In this document: one piece after another, positions 26,270-35,145 of the stretch
Layout: each line of letters opens with the position of its first letter
Position numbering within the stretch: position 1 is the stretch's first letter
NCBI GenBank assembly: GCA_943329665.2
Contig: CALQEU020000013.1
Location: forward strand, 1 to 64,000
Length of the DNA stretch: 64,000 bases
Reading direction: 5' to 3'
DNA from: JAJTFW01 sp903922455
Lineage (GTDB): Bacteria > Bacteroidota > Bacteroidia > AKYH767-A > OLB10
The notes under the pieces: model-generated
What the model was told of the DNA's origin: nothing
The model's database searches: none
The model's input: the letters and a program-made list of their open reading frames with translations, nothing else
Position numbers and translations under genes: made by a program

Positions 26270-26689
26270 TTAAAAGATGAAATGATCCAAACTAAAAATA
26301 TCTGATTCGGCAGGAAGTAAGAGTAGAATGATCAGTAAAATGAGTCGAGGGAAAATATGTTTTAGATCCAATACTGGTTGAATTAAACTCATGCCGATCA
26401 CAACAAAAAGCAAATCAATTCCCAACAAGTAGATACATCCATATTTAAAAAGTCCTAAAATCAATAATCCACCCGCTATGAATTCTATCCACGAGGTGAG
26501 AAACAAAAATACTTTGGTGAAATTTTCGGGCAATCCTATCTTTTGAAAGGAAGGAAGGATAGCCGCATTCACTTCCGTTTTTCCCACATTAAAAATTTTA
26601 TCGTACCCCTGAATACAGAATAAAAATCCAACAATAAGTCGGGTGATTAAGCTCGCAAATTCAACAGGATCTATCCAATGTGTAATCAT
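26270..26689 (-). CDS. DoxX-like membrane protein
   Basis: A 139-residue protein with four membrane segments, resembling the DoxX family: LITRLIVGFLFCIQGYDKIFNVG near the start, then LTSWIEFIAGGLLILGLF. DoxX proteins are linked to thiosulfate oxidation in archaea and to oxidative and thiol stress in bacteria. It is the first gene of a four-gene operon (DoxX, TauE, CDF, Usp). A sulfur or thiol-related function for the whole operon is an inference from these families. Confidence 0.85.
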   Translation of the reverse strand: MITHWIDPVEFASLITRLIVGFLFCIQGYDKIFNVGKTEVNAAILPSFQKIGLPENFTKVFLFLTSWIEFIAGGLLILGLFKYGCIYLLGIDLLFVVIGMSLIQPVLDLKHIFPRLILLIILLLLPAESDIFSLDHFIF

Positions 26690-26786
26690 CGTATTGAGTT
26701 GATGATAAAATTATAAAAAATTGACATATGAAATACCGTTGATTACTGATTAAAATTCTATCATTTAATGACGCATCTCATCATTT

Positions 26787-28448
26787 TCATTCCATTTCTA
26801 TGCAAATACTGTTTTTACAATAATCATCAACAGAAATTGTATACTGTATGTCATTTCCAACGTCAACCGATTTTTTCCATCGGAGCATCCCCGACTTCCC
26901 ATCAAAGTAAGCCAATTTCCATAGTTGGTTTTGGGTAACACGGTAACTCTTAATTCCCGATTGTTTATCCTCGATCACACACCCATAATAGGTTTGAAAG
27001 TCGACACTGTCGGTGAACATAAAAACTGGTCCAATAGTTGGCGCTAGGGTATCCAATCCGACGGTATAGGATCCAGCTTTACGGGTTCTTCCTTTTAATA
27101 CATCTCCAATAACCGTATCGGCAGGAATGTATTCTTCAACCCATTTTGTTAACGAGTTGACTCTCAAAAAAAGATATTTTTCCAATGGAATTTCGGGAAT
27201 CGGCTGGAATGGAATTTGAATTTTAGCTGGGTAATGCAATGGCGTTTTGAGTGAGTCGAGGAAGGAATAGATTCCCGAACAATAAACTTTCGATTTTTTG
27301 TATTTCATTTTTGTCAATGGCAAATCTTGATACAAAGCGTTGGCCGATAAATTTATTTTAGCACCCCGCTCTCCTATTTGCTCAAAGGGTTGATCGAAAG
27401 GAATTGCTTTTCGAATGAGTCGCCGCGGGGAAGGGAGGACTGGATGTTTTACAATTTCAAATAGCAAGATGGTGGAGTTGCCCACATAATCGAATGCTTT
27501 TAGTTGGAACGACATTGTATCGTTTTCCCGTAATACCATCTTCCCCAAGCCAGCTTCCTTATACAAAGAAAAACGATCGCCAGGAAGTTTAAAGAGTTGA
27601 TGCGCCCATCCACTTTTCCCGTTCGCACCTGTGGGATGAATATGTGCATTCACGAAGCGCGTTTCGTCGAAACTAAATTGATTGTACTGAAAGGTATAAA
27701 AGATGGAATCATCTTGCGAAAGCAAAATGGAATAAACGCCTAATTTATTTTCTCCAGAAGGATCATTCGTATAAAGACTCACATAAATTGTGTCTTCAAG
27801 GACACTAAATACATGGTTTAGTTCCGAACTCGAATCGAGTAAAGTATAGAAATTGAAATTAGGATCTTTTTTAAAAAGAGTAACAGCGCCAGTCACCGGA
27901 GCGATAGAATCCATCAAAGGAGGAAGAAATAATAGCGGGTTTTGAGGAACCTGTGTTTGACGATCGCGAATTTCAAAATGGAGATGAGGTCCTTGACTAC
28001 CGCCGGTGTTTCCACTTACGGCAATACTATCACCCCCTAAAAAAGAAAAACGACCTGAATCGGGAAACAATTCCATCTCAAAAGATTCAGCAGCATATTG
28101 AGCGGAGTCCATGTACTTCATCAGCTCCGGATGAAAATGATGCAGATGGGCATAAACGGTAGTATGACCAGATAAATGATCGAGGTAAATCACATTTCCG
28201 AAACCTACGGCACTCATCTTAATTCTAGAAACCCATCCCGCCGAAGCTGCTTTCACGGTCCGACCTTCCTTTCCATCCGTTTTGAAATCGAGTCCAGAAT
28301 GATAATGGTTCGACCGCAACTCCCCGAAAGTGCCGGAAAGAACATGCGGAGTATCGATGGGGAAAGCAAAATTCACTTGAGCTTGGGAAAAATCCATCAA
28401 AAAACAGCCTAAAACCAGCAATAATTGAACTTTAGACCTTTTAAGCAT
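26787..28448 (-). CDS. Exported M23-family metallopeptidase
   Basis: A 553-residue exported protein with signal peptide (1-23, SQAQ). The M23/LytM zinc site is complete: H50-x3-D54 (HSGLD), H99-type YAHLHHF and HLHFE at 155-159. Such enzymes cut peptidoglycan cross-links or activate amidases. After the peptidase domain, about 390 residues form a beta-rich region with several Ig-like stretches (LPSPRRLIRKAIPF, APTIGPVFMFTDSVDF) of unknown role. It has no lipobox or T9SS tail. It is divergent from the coiled-coil/zapA operon, which fits a role in growth or division. Confidence 0.92.
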   Translation of the reverse strand: MLKRSKVQLLLVLGCFLMDFSQAQVNFAFPIDTPHVLSGTFGELRSNHYHSGLDFKTDGKEGRTVKAASAGWVSRIKMSAVGFGNVIYLDHLSGHTTVYAHLHHFHPELMKYMDSAQYAAESFEMELFPDSGRFSFLGGDSIAVSGNTGGSQGPHLHFEIRDRQTQVPQNPLLFLPPLMDSIAPVTGAVTLFKKDPNFNFYTLLDSSSELNHVFSVLEDTIYVSLYTNDPSGENKLGVYSILLSQDDSIFYTFQYNQFSFDETRFVNAHIHPTGANGKSGWAHQLFKLPGDRFSLYKEAGLGKMVLRENDTMSFQLKAFDYVGNSTILLFEIVKHPVLPSPRRLIRKAIPFDQPFEQIGERGAKINLSANALYQDLPLTKMKYKKSKVYCSGIYSFLDSLKTPLHYPAKIQIPFQPIPEIPLEKYLFLRVNSLTKWVEEYIPADTVIGDVLKGRTRKAGSYTVGLDTLAPTIGPVFMFTDSVDFQTYYGCVIEDKQSGIKSYRVTQNQLWKLAYFDGKSGMLRWKKSVDVGNDIQYTISVDDYCKNSICIEME

Positions 28449-28557
28449 CCAACAAAATTAACCGCTTTGCCGATATTTCATCCCTTTCGGCCCATCAAAA
28501 GAAAATTCAACGAAGAAATTAAAGGCCTCCATTCAAAAATAAAATGAAATAAGGCAC

Positions 28558-28590
28558 TTTGACCCCTTGACAATTGTAAATCTAAATTTG
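28558..28590 (+). promoter_or_regulatory. Promoter of the coiled-coil/zapA operon
   Basis: TTTG at 28558-28561 and TAAATTTG at 28583-28590 are 21 bases apart. Transcription should start near 28597, giving a leader of about 54 bases before the ATG at 28651. Confidence 0.5.
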
Positions 28591-28650
28591 TATATTCGCT
28601 TCATCTTTAAGATGAGGTTATCTTTACTGATAATTTGTTTTCAGGGCATT

Positions 28651-28947
28651 ATGGAATCAACAAAAGCAAAAATAGAAGCATTGAAGAAGCTCATCAAAGA
28701 GCAAAGTCAAGGGCATCAGAGTCTTCTCAAGCAATTGGGCGATGAAAAGAAAAAGCATCAACAAAAGGTAGTTGATAAACAAAAGCTTGAAATAGAGGTA
28801 ATCCAATTGAATGAACAAGTTAAAACCATTAAATTAGCGCAGGCAATTCAAGGTAGCGACGACCAGTCTACCGTTGAATTAAAAAATCAAATCAACCGTT
28901 ATATACGTGAGATTGATAAATGCCTTCAACTCATTAATAGCGATTAA
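28651..28947 (+). CDS. Small coiled-coil protein upstream of zapA
   Basis: A 98-residue, highly charged protein predicted to be almost entirely coiled coil (about 5-75: KLIKEQSQGHQSLLKQLGDE, then a Lys/Gln-rich heptad pattern), ending in a short helix RYIREIDKCLQLINSD. No family name is certain. Its position 4 bases before zapA suggests a ZapB-like or other division accessory role; this is inference. I choose ATG 28651; the frame extends to 28567 but those residues overlap the promoter. Confidence 0.8.
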   Translation: MESTKAKIEALKKLIKEQSQGHQSLLKQLGDEKKKHQQKVVDKQKLEIEVIQLNEQVKTIKLAQAIQGSDDQSTVELKNQINRYIREIDKCLQLINSD

Positions 28948-28951
28948 TACC

Positions 28952-29254
28952 GTGAATGATACATCCGTAAAATTACAAATTGCCAACCGCAGTTATCCCT
29001 TAAAAGGAAGTGCGGAGGAATTAATATTGTTGGAAAAAGCGGCTGAGATGGTAAATCAGCGCTTGAAAGAATATGAAACTGCATTTGGCGTACGCGATTT
29101 ACAAGATTTATTAGCGATGTGCTCCTTGCACATAGCGGCGGAAAAATTAGGATATCAAAAAGAAATGACAACAAACGAAGAAGAAATAAATCGGGAGTTG
29201 GATGTACTGAATGATTTAATAAAATCATTCGGCAAAGAAAATAGCGTTCTTTAA
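28952..29254 (+). CDS. zapA: Cell division protein ZapA
   Basis: ZapA binds FtsZ and bundles its filaments at the division ring. The product (100 residues) has the family layout: a beta-hairpin head (VKLQIANRSYPLKGSAEE), then AAEMVNQRLKEYE, a second segment LLAMCSLHIAAEKLG and a coiled-coil tail. The start is probably GTG 28952; the upstream ATG at 28907 would overlap the previous gene by 41 bases. A 6S-like RNA and rny follow, matching the well-known zapA-ssrS neighbourhood. Confidence 0.9.
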   Translation: MNDTSVKLQIANRSYPLKGSAEELILLEKAAEMVNQRLKEYETAFGVRDLQDLLAMCSLHIAAEKLGYQKEMTTNEEEINRELDVLNDLIKSFGKENSVL

Positions 29255-29284
29255 TACAAGGGCGAAACCAGATTCAATTCTGGG

Positions 29285-29453
29285 AAACCCGCATTCGTAC
29301 TGGTCGACGATGTAAACTCAACATACATCAAATAGGAGAATTCTTAGGCTGCCAAGGGCATGTCCCGCTCGACGGGAAAGCGCAAATCAGCCGGCTGACT
29401 CCGACCCTGTCCATTGGGGTTTACTCAGATCAGTACGAATGCGGGTTTTTATT
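29285..29453 (+). ncRNA. ssrS: 6S RNA (ssrS-like, Bacteroidota type)
   Basis: 6S RNA mimics an open promoter and binds RNA polymerase to adjust transcription in stationary phase. Evidence here is structural and positional. A perfect 18-base terminal stem (29285-29302 with 29431-29448) closes a rod. GTAAAC (29312-29317) and GTTTAC (29419-29424) give a second stem separated by unpaired bases. Inner GC-rich pairing lies around 29352-29405, including GTCCCGctcgaCGGGA. A T-run ends it like a terminator. It sits between zapA and rny; zapA-ssrS adjacency is widespread. It has no supported reading frame. Confidence 0.82.
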
Positions 29454-29501
29454 TGGAAAAAATTTAGATTAACTTCATATATATACTAGAATAAATTAAA
29501 A

Positions 29502-31064
29502 ATGGATATTACTTTCATCACTATAGCAGCCGTAGCAGGCTTGATAGTTGGAGGTTTGATTATATACTTACTTACACGCAAGAATAATCAGACTCTAACG
29601 GCAGCTGCTCAAGAAAAGGCAAATGCCATCCTGCAAGAAGCAACTTCAAAAGGAGAAATACTTCTAAAGGATAAAACGATTGAAGCGAAAGATCGATTTT
29701 ATCAAATGAAAACCGAACACGAAAAACATATTGCGGAAAAAGATAAAAATCTACTGCAATCTGAAAATCGTTTCAAACAAAAAGAAGGTACCCTCAACCA
29801 ACAAATTGAACAGAACAAAAGAAAGCAAAGTGAATTAGATACTTTACAAGCCAATTTAACTTCTCAATTGGAAGTAATCGACCGCAGAAAAGAGGAAATC
29901 GACAAAGCTCATGTGAAGCAAGTACAAGCGCTCGAGAAAATTGCCGGACTTTCCGCAGAAGATGCGAAGAAGCAATTGGTAGAAGCCTTAAAAGCAGAGT
30001 CGAAAACGGAAGCAATGTCATTCATCAAGGAAACGATGGATGAAGCGAAGTTAACGGCAAATAAGGAAGCGAAGAAAATTGTGATTCAAACGATTCAACG
30101 CGTAGCTACCGAGCATGCGATTGAAAATGCAGTGACTGTTTTCCACATCGATAATGATGAAGTAAAAGGTCGTGTCATTGGTCGTGAAGGGCGAAATATT
30201 CGTGCATTAGAAGCCGCTACTGGAATTGAAATTATTGTTGACGATACTCCCGAAGCGATTATTTTATCGGGCTTTGATCCTGTGCGTCGTGAGTTAGCAC
30301 GTTTGGCATTACATCAATTAGTTTCGGATGGACGTATTCATCCGGCCCGTATTGAAGAAGTAGTAGCTAAAGTGAAGCGACAGTTAGACGAAGAAATTAT
30401 TGAAACTGGAAAACGTACTGCCATCGATTTAGGAATTCATGGATTAGCGCCTGAATTAATTCGTGTGGTGGGTAGAATGAAATATCGTTCATCTTACGGG
30501 CAAAATTTATTGCAACATAGTCGTGAAGTAGCGAATTTATGTGCGTTGATGGCAGCTGAATTAGGATTGAATGTGAAGCTAGCAAAACGTGCCGGTCTTT
30601 TACATGATATTGGTAAAGTTGCCGAAGAAGATACTGAACTTCCTCACGCAATTGCCGGAATGAAAATGGCGGAGCGTGCAAAGGAAAATCCTGAAGTGAT
30701 AAACGCCATTGGCGCCCATCATGACGAGATTGAAATGACGAGCATCCTCTCTCCTATTATTCAAGTTTGTGATGCCATTAGTGGAGCACGTCCAGGAGCA
30801 CGTCGTGAGATGGTGGAGCAATACATGAAGCGTTTGAAAGAAATGGAGAATGTGGCTCAGTCGTACAAAGGTGTAGAGAAAGCATTTGCCATTCAAGCCG
30901 GACGTGAGTTACGTGTGATTGTTGAAAGTTCAAAACTGGATGATAAAGCAACGGAACAACTTTCGTTCGATATTGCCAACAAAATCCAAACGGAGATGAC
31001 TTATCCGGGACAAGTAAAAGTAACGGTGATTCGAGAGACGAGAGCTGTTAACTACGCGAAGTAA
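29502..31064 (+). CDS. rny: Ribonuclease Y
   Basis: RNase Y is a membrane-anchored endoribonuclease that starts mRNA decay. The 520-residue protein has an N-terminal membrane segment (about 4-25), a long coiled coil (about 30-205), a KH domain with VKGRVIGREGRNIRALEAATG, and an HD domain with LLQHSREVANLCALMAAELG and the metal site LLHDIGK. The domain order and length are typical. The 6S-like RNA upstream ends about 50 bases before the start. A hairpin terminator follows. Confidence 0.96.
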   Translation: MDITFITIAAVAGLIVGGLIIYLLTRKNNQTLTAAAQEKANAILQEATSKGEILLKDKTIEAKDRFYQMKTEHEKHIAEKDKNLLQSENRFKQKEGTLNQQIEQNKRKQSELDTLQANLTSQLEVIDRRKEEIDKAHVKQVQALEKIAGLSAEDAKKQLVEALKAESKTEAMSFIKETMDEAKLTANKEAKKIVIQTIQRVATEHAIENAVTVFHIDNDEVKGRVIGREGRNIRALEAATGIEIIVDDTPEAIILSGFDPVRRELARLALHQLVSDGRIHPARIEEVVAKVKRQLDEEIIETGKRTAIDLGIHGLAPELIRVVGRMKYRSSYGQNLLQHSREVANLCALMAAELGLNVKLAKRAGLLHDIGKVAEEDTELPHAIAGMKMAERAKENPEVINAIGAHHDEIEMTSILSPIIQVCDAISGARPGARREMVEQYMKRLKEMENVAQSYKGVEKAFAIQAGRELRVIVESSKLDDKATEQLSFDIANKIQTEMTYPGQVKVTVIRETRAVNYAK

Positions 31065-31086
31065 ATGAAGGATTATTAATAATAAG

Positions 31087-31123
31087 ATCAACCGAAATCG
31101 AAAGCTCTTTGATTTCGGTTGAT
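31087..31123 (+). terminator. Terminator of rny
   Basis: ATCAACCGAAATC (31087-31099) pairs perfectly with GATTTCGGTTGAT (31111-31123) around an 11-base loop, followed by a T-rich stretch with one A. Confidence 0.75.
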
Positions 31124-31280
31124 TTATTTTAGTTGGGAAAGGACATCACTCCATATACTTGAAGCAATCGTTTTCTTATGTTGTGTAATGGTAATAATAG
31201 AAGAAACGTTAAGCAGCATCACCCGCTTAAATGAATGATAAGTTTTAAACGCAAAGAGTTCGCATACGCCTGGTTTTGAA

Positions 31281-32570
31281 ATGAAGAAACATCTTCAAAA
31301 AATACTAAGTACAGAATTTAACAAGGCTGTCATCACCCTTTTGTCTGGTACGGCATTAGCTCAACTCATTACTTTTGCCTTGTATCCTTTTATCAGTCGT
31401 TTATATACGCCTGCTGATTTTGGTGTTTTTGGATTAATCACTTCTATTCTTGGAATTGTGGCCCTGGTGGCGACCACACGTTATGAGCTGGCCATTATTT
31501 TGCCCGCCTCGGATGAGGAGGCTGGTCATGTTTTTAGTCTTTCTCTGCTCATAAATTTAATAGTTTCAGCTTTGTCGCTGCTGGTGATTTTTCTATTCTT
31601 TATTTTGATGGATGATATGGGTGCCAGCTTAAATCAACACAAAAAAATATTGTTCCTAATTCCGGTGCTAGTTTTTTTTACGAGTGCTAGCAATATCATT
31701 CAGAATTGGTTGATTCGGAAGAAAGACTATAAGACGCTTTCGAAGAGCAAAATAATTCAGTCTTTTTTAAATAATGGATTGATCATAATATTAGGATGGT
31801 TAAGTATAGGTGTGTTGGGATTGTTTTATGGATTGCTGGTTTCTCTCATGGTAACCGTATTCTATCTGTACAATAAATTTATTAAATCAACAGGAAATTA
31901 CCGCATTGCTTTTGATACGGTGGCTATGAAAAGGGTTGCCAAAAAATACATTGATTTCCCAAAGGCAAATACTTTTCAGGCACTTTCAGAAAGTTTTCAG
32001 AGTCAGGGGATCATTTTTTTTATTTCTTATTACTTTTCCATGCAAATTGTAGGGTTGTATTCCTTCGCCTTAAGAATTCTAATGGCTCCACTCTACTTCT
32101 TTGTTAATTCATTTACCCAGGTGTTTTATCAAACTGCCTCTGAGCAATATGCGCAAGGTATTAGCTTAGTGCCCATACTTAAGAAAACGGTATCTAATTT
32201 AGTACTCCTGGCCTTCCCGTTGATGGTACTTTTAATGACAGCCGGACCTTCGCTTTTTTCTTTTGTGTTTGGTGAGGAGTGGCGCGAATCAGGCGTATAC
32301 GCCCGCCTTTTAGCTCCTTATATTTGTATTGATTTTGTACGGTATGGAATTTCTCAATTACCTATTATACTTGGTAAAGTAAGGCCCATGTTTTATTGGT
32401 CCTTAATTGGTAATATTGTACTGTTTTCATCCTTATTGATAGGCATTCTCTTCTTTAATGATTTGAAAACGGGCTTTATGATGGTGTCCTGCGCTATGAC
32501 TGTTTACTTTGGTTTATTATTCACGTGGATTTATAAATTAGCAAAAAATGAACGTAATCGACAAGCATAA
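31281..32570 (+). CDS. Polysaccharide flippase (Wzx-like)
   Basis: A 429-residue membrane protein of the oligosaccharide flippase (MATE/Wzx, MurJ-related) superfamily. It should turn undecaprenyl-linked repeat units across the inner membrane. About twelve hydrophobic segments are visible, beginning with AVITLLSGTALAQLITFALYPFISRLYTPADFG, the usual N-terminal motif. It opens the polysaccharide locus, overlaps the methyltransferase gene by 23 bases and so is probably coupled to it. About 215 bases separate it from rny. Confidence 0.9.
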   Translation: MKKHLQKILSTEFNKAVITLLSGTALAQLITFALYPFISRLYTPADFGVFGLITSILGIVALVATTRYELAIILPASDEEAGHVFSLSLLINLIVSALSLLVIFLFFILMDDMGASLNQHKKILFLIPVLVFFTSASNIIQNWLIRKKDYKTLSKSKIIQSFLNNGLIIILGWLSIGVLGLFYGLLVSLMVTVFYLYNKFIKSTGNYRIAFDTVAMKRVAKKYIDFPKANTFQALSESFQSQGIIFFISYYFSMQIVGLYSFALRILMAPLYFFVNSFTQVFYQTASEQYAQGISLVPILKKTVSNLVLLAFPLMVLLMTAGPSLFSFVFGEEWRESGVYARLLAPYICIDFVRYGISQLPIILGKVRPMFYWSLIGNIVLFSSLLIGILFFNDLKTGFMMVSCAMTVYFGLLFTWIYKLAKNERNRQA

Positions 32571-33156
32571 TATATTAATTACGTTGACTCAACGTTCTAA
32601 AGTGGTGATAGAATTGGGTTGTGGAACAAGTCGAAGAATTAAAGACGCCATTTCCATCGACATCATTGATGTTGAAAGCGTAGATATTGTGGCAAATGCG
32701 GATCATGGGCTCTCTTTTTTACCCGATAATTCTGTAGATGAAATATACTCTTTCCATTTTATGGAACATCTATCTGATATTTCGTTGTTCATGAGCGAAT
32801 TGCACCGAGTGCTTAAGCCTGGTGGTATAAAAAGAGGAACAGTGCCTCATTTCTCAAATCCTTACTACTACAGTGATTATACGCACCGTTCTTTTTGGGG
32901 CTTATATTCATTTTCTTATTTTTCGAAGGAGCCTTATTTTAAGAGAGGCGTTCCTAATTTTTACCATGACATGAACTTTAAGATCAATAAAATTAAGGTT
33001 GTTTTTTATTCTTCTTTTTTTCTAATTAATATATTTAAAAAAATAGAAGGTTTCATCTTCAATTTTAATAAGCCGATGTTGGAATTGTATGAAGGGAGTT
33101 GGTGCTATACCTTCCCCGCACATGAGATTGAATTTGAAATTGAAAAGAAAAGTTGA
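32548..33156 (+). CDS. SAM-dependent methyltransferase
   Basis: A 202-residue class I methyltransferase of the Methyltransf_11 type. The SAM-binding motif I is VIELGCGTSRR (about 20-30). D-x-D-like IDIIDVESVDIVAN follows, then VDEIYSFHFMEHL and ELHRVLKPGG. The C-terminal part is aromatic and lysine-rich. In this locus it may methylate a sugar or cap a chain; the substrate is unknown. Motif I is complete, so it should be active. Overlaps the flippase gene at the 5' end. Confidence 0.85.
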   Translation: MNVIDKHNILITLTQRSKVVIELGCGTSRRIKDAISIDIIDVESVDIVANADHGLSFLPDNSVDEIYSFHFMEHLSDISLFMSELHRVLKPGGIKRGTVPHFSNPYYYSDYTHRSFWGLYSFSYFSKEPYFKRGVPNFYHDMNFKINKIKVVFYSSFFLINIFKKIEGFIFNFNKPMLELYEGSWCYTFPAHEIEFEIEKKS

Positions 33157-33992
33157 TGAAAGGAGTAAGTATCATAATCGTTAACTATAATTCAGGGAGT
33201 TTTATTACTGAATGTGTTGATAGTATTCTTGCTTCTATTGCTGTCCCTTTTGAAGTTATTATTTGGGATAATAACTCTTCAGATCAGTCAATGACTCTCT
33301 TGGAGAATAAGTATCCGCATCATCCATCGCTTGTCTTGAAGAAAGGAAACGAAAACCTTGGTTTTGCTAAAGGAAATAATGGAGCGGCCCTTTTGGCAAA
33401 GTTTGAGTTTTTGCATTTTCTGAATCCCGATACCTTAGTGAATGCAGGGTTGAATTCAGATTATGAAAAGATATTGACCGAAGATTCGTCCGCCATCTAT
33501 GTGAATTCACTTTTAGAGAAAGATGGAAGTTTGGTAGTTTCTAAGCACCTGCTTCCGCTGTTGGGAAATTATTGTCGTGCGATATTTAAGATAGGAAAGC
33601 GCAAGTATTGGAATATTGGTGCGAGCGTCATCATGAAGAAAAACATATTTGATAAAATCGGCAAATGGGCGGAAGATTATTTTATGTACACCGAGGATTT
33701 GGAAATGTTTTATGTGGCGGATAAGAAGAACATTCCAATTCACTATTTTGATACGCGGATAGTACACATAGGCAAAGTTAGTTCCGCTAACCGATGGAGT
33801 GATTTGCAGAGGGCATTAGTGATTGAAAAGTCGCTGAAGCATTTTTATTTTAAGTATCAGATGGCATATCAGTATTATTTAGTGCGGTTGTTACAGTTGA
33901 TGTATATCTTGTTAAAAGAGCCATCTTCTTTTATCGTTTCGTGTAGAGCCTTTGCCAAAACCGGATTTCGAAGAACTAAAGCGCATGAATAA
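33156..33992 (+). CDS. GT2-type glycosyltransferase
   Basis: A GT-A fold glycosyltransferase of family 2 (278 residues), similar to rhamnosyltransferases. It opens with VSIIIVNYNSGSFITECVDSIL, then EVIIWDNNSSD, NLGFAKGNN, FLNPDT in place of the DxD motif, and YFMYTEDLEMFY (the ED catalytic base region). The start is ATG 33156, which overlaps the stop of the methyltransferase gene by one base. A basic C-terminal helix may touch the membrane. The sugar donor is not predictable. Confidence 0.9.
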   Translation: MKGVSIIIVNYNSGSFITECVDSILASIAVPFEVIIWDNNSSDQSMTLLENKYPHHPSLVLKKGNENLGFAKGNNGAALLAKFEFLHFLNPDTLVNAGLNSDYEKILTEDSSAIYVNSLLEKDGSLVVSKHLLPLLGNYCRAIFKIGKRKYWNIGASVIMKKNIFDKIGKWAEDYFMYTEDLEMFYVADKKNIPIHYFDTRIVHIGKVSSANRWSDLQRALVIEKSLKHFYFKYQMAYQYYLVRLLQLMYILLKEPSSFIVSCRAFAKTGFRRTKAHE

Positions 33993-34041
33993 GGGCCATT
34001 CAATCCTACCGTTTTTAGCTTGTAAAAAGTGTATTTAACCT

Positions 34042-35142
34042 ATGCCAAGAATATTAATTTTAAGCGATATTGCATCAGAGCACACAGAGCGATGGGTCAC
34101 CAGTCTGGCGCTTGAAGGGCATGAAATTGGTATTTTTAGTTTGAATTACTCAACGCGTAAATGGTACAATGGATTGGCTAATGTACAAGTGTTGCATCAA
34201 GCTGAAAGCGTAGTTTCCGACGATAGTATTTGGAATAAGCTTGGTTATTTAAAGGAATTGCGTGCGCTGAAAACCAGTTTGGCTGACTTCAAACCCGACT
34301 TATTGCATGCCCATTATGCAACCAGTTATGGATTGCTGGGGGCCTTAACCGGATTTAAACCATTTGTGATTTCAGTGTGGGGAACGGATGTGTATGGATT
34401 TCCAAAAAAGTCATTCCTTCATTCGAAATTACTTTCCTATATTTTTTCACGAGCAACAAAAATTTGTTCGACCAGTCATTGTATGAAGATGGAAATTGCG
34501 AAATACACGAAGCAACATGTTGAAGTAATTCCTTTTGGTGTAGATGTGCAACGGTTTTCGCCTGTTGAAAGCAAACAAGAAAATGCAACTATTATTATTG
34601 GAAATATAAAAGCATTAGAACCTTCGTATGGAAATAAAATTTTGCTCGATGCATTTATACTCATCTTAAAAAATTATCCTTCTCTTCAACTCAATCTTTT
34701 ATTGGTAGGAGAAGGATCACAGCGAAAAGAATTGGAGAATACTGCAAAGGAAAATGGAATTATAAATCAGGTACATTTTGCTGGAAGAGTTCCACATACA
34801 ATAATCGAAAAGTATCATCAGCAAATTGATATTTTTGTGTCCTTAACTACGGTGGACGAAAGTTTTGGTGTATCGCTGGTCGAATCGATGGCCTGCTCAA
34901 GTGCCATCATCGCTTCGGACACGCCTGGATTTAAGGAAGTATTGGGATCCCAAGAGAATGGAATCATTGTTAAAAGAAATTCAGTGGAAGAAGTGGTGAA
35001 TGGGTTGAGTTTTTATTTAGATCATCCAGCTGAACGAGTTAAAAAAGGAAATTCCGCTCGACAACGTGTAATTGAGAATTATATTTGGGACGATAATGTG
35101 CAGCAAATGATGAATGTTTATCAAAACCTCATTAAAAAATAA
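34042..35142 (+). CDS. GT4-type glycosyltransferase
   Basis: A 366-residue GT-B enzyme of family 4. The N-terminal domain has LLHAHYATSYGLLG and PFVISVWGTDVYGFPKKS (acceptor side). The C-terminal domain has VIPFGVDVQRFSP, LLLVGEGSQRKELE and the nucleotide-sugar site SFGVSLVESMACSSAIIAS with the paired Glu pattern. It follows the GT2 gene after 49 bases and precedes wecB directly, as part of the polysaccharide operon. Confidence 0.92.
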   Translation: MPRILILSDIASEHTERWVTSLALEGHEIGIFSLNYSTRKWYNGLANVQVLHQAESVVSDDSIWNKLGYLKELRALKTSLADFKPDLLHAHYATSYGLLGALTGFKPFVISVWGTDVYGFPKKSFLHSKLLSYIFSRATKICSTSHCMKMEIAKYTKQHVEVIPFGVDVQRFSPVESKQENATIIIGNIKALEPSYGNKILLDAFILILKNYPSLQLNLLLVGEGSQRKELENTAKENGIINQVHFAGRVPHTIIEKYHQQIDIFVSLTTVDESFGVSLVESMACSSAIIASDTPGFKEVLGSQENGIIVKRNSVEEVVNGLSFYLDHPAERVKKGNSARQRVIENYIWDDNVQQMMNVYQNLIKK

Positions 35143-35145
35143 TTG

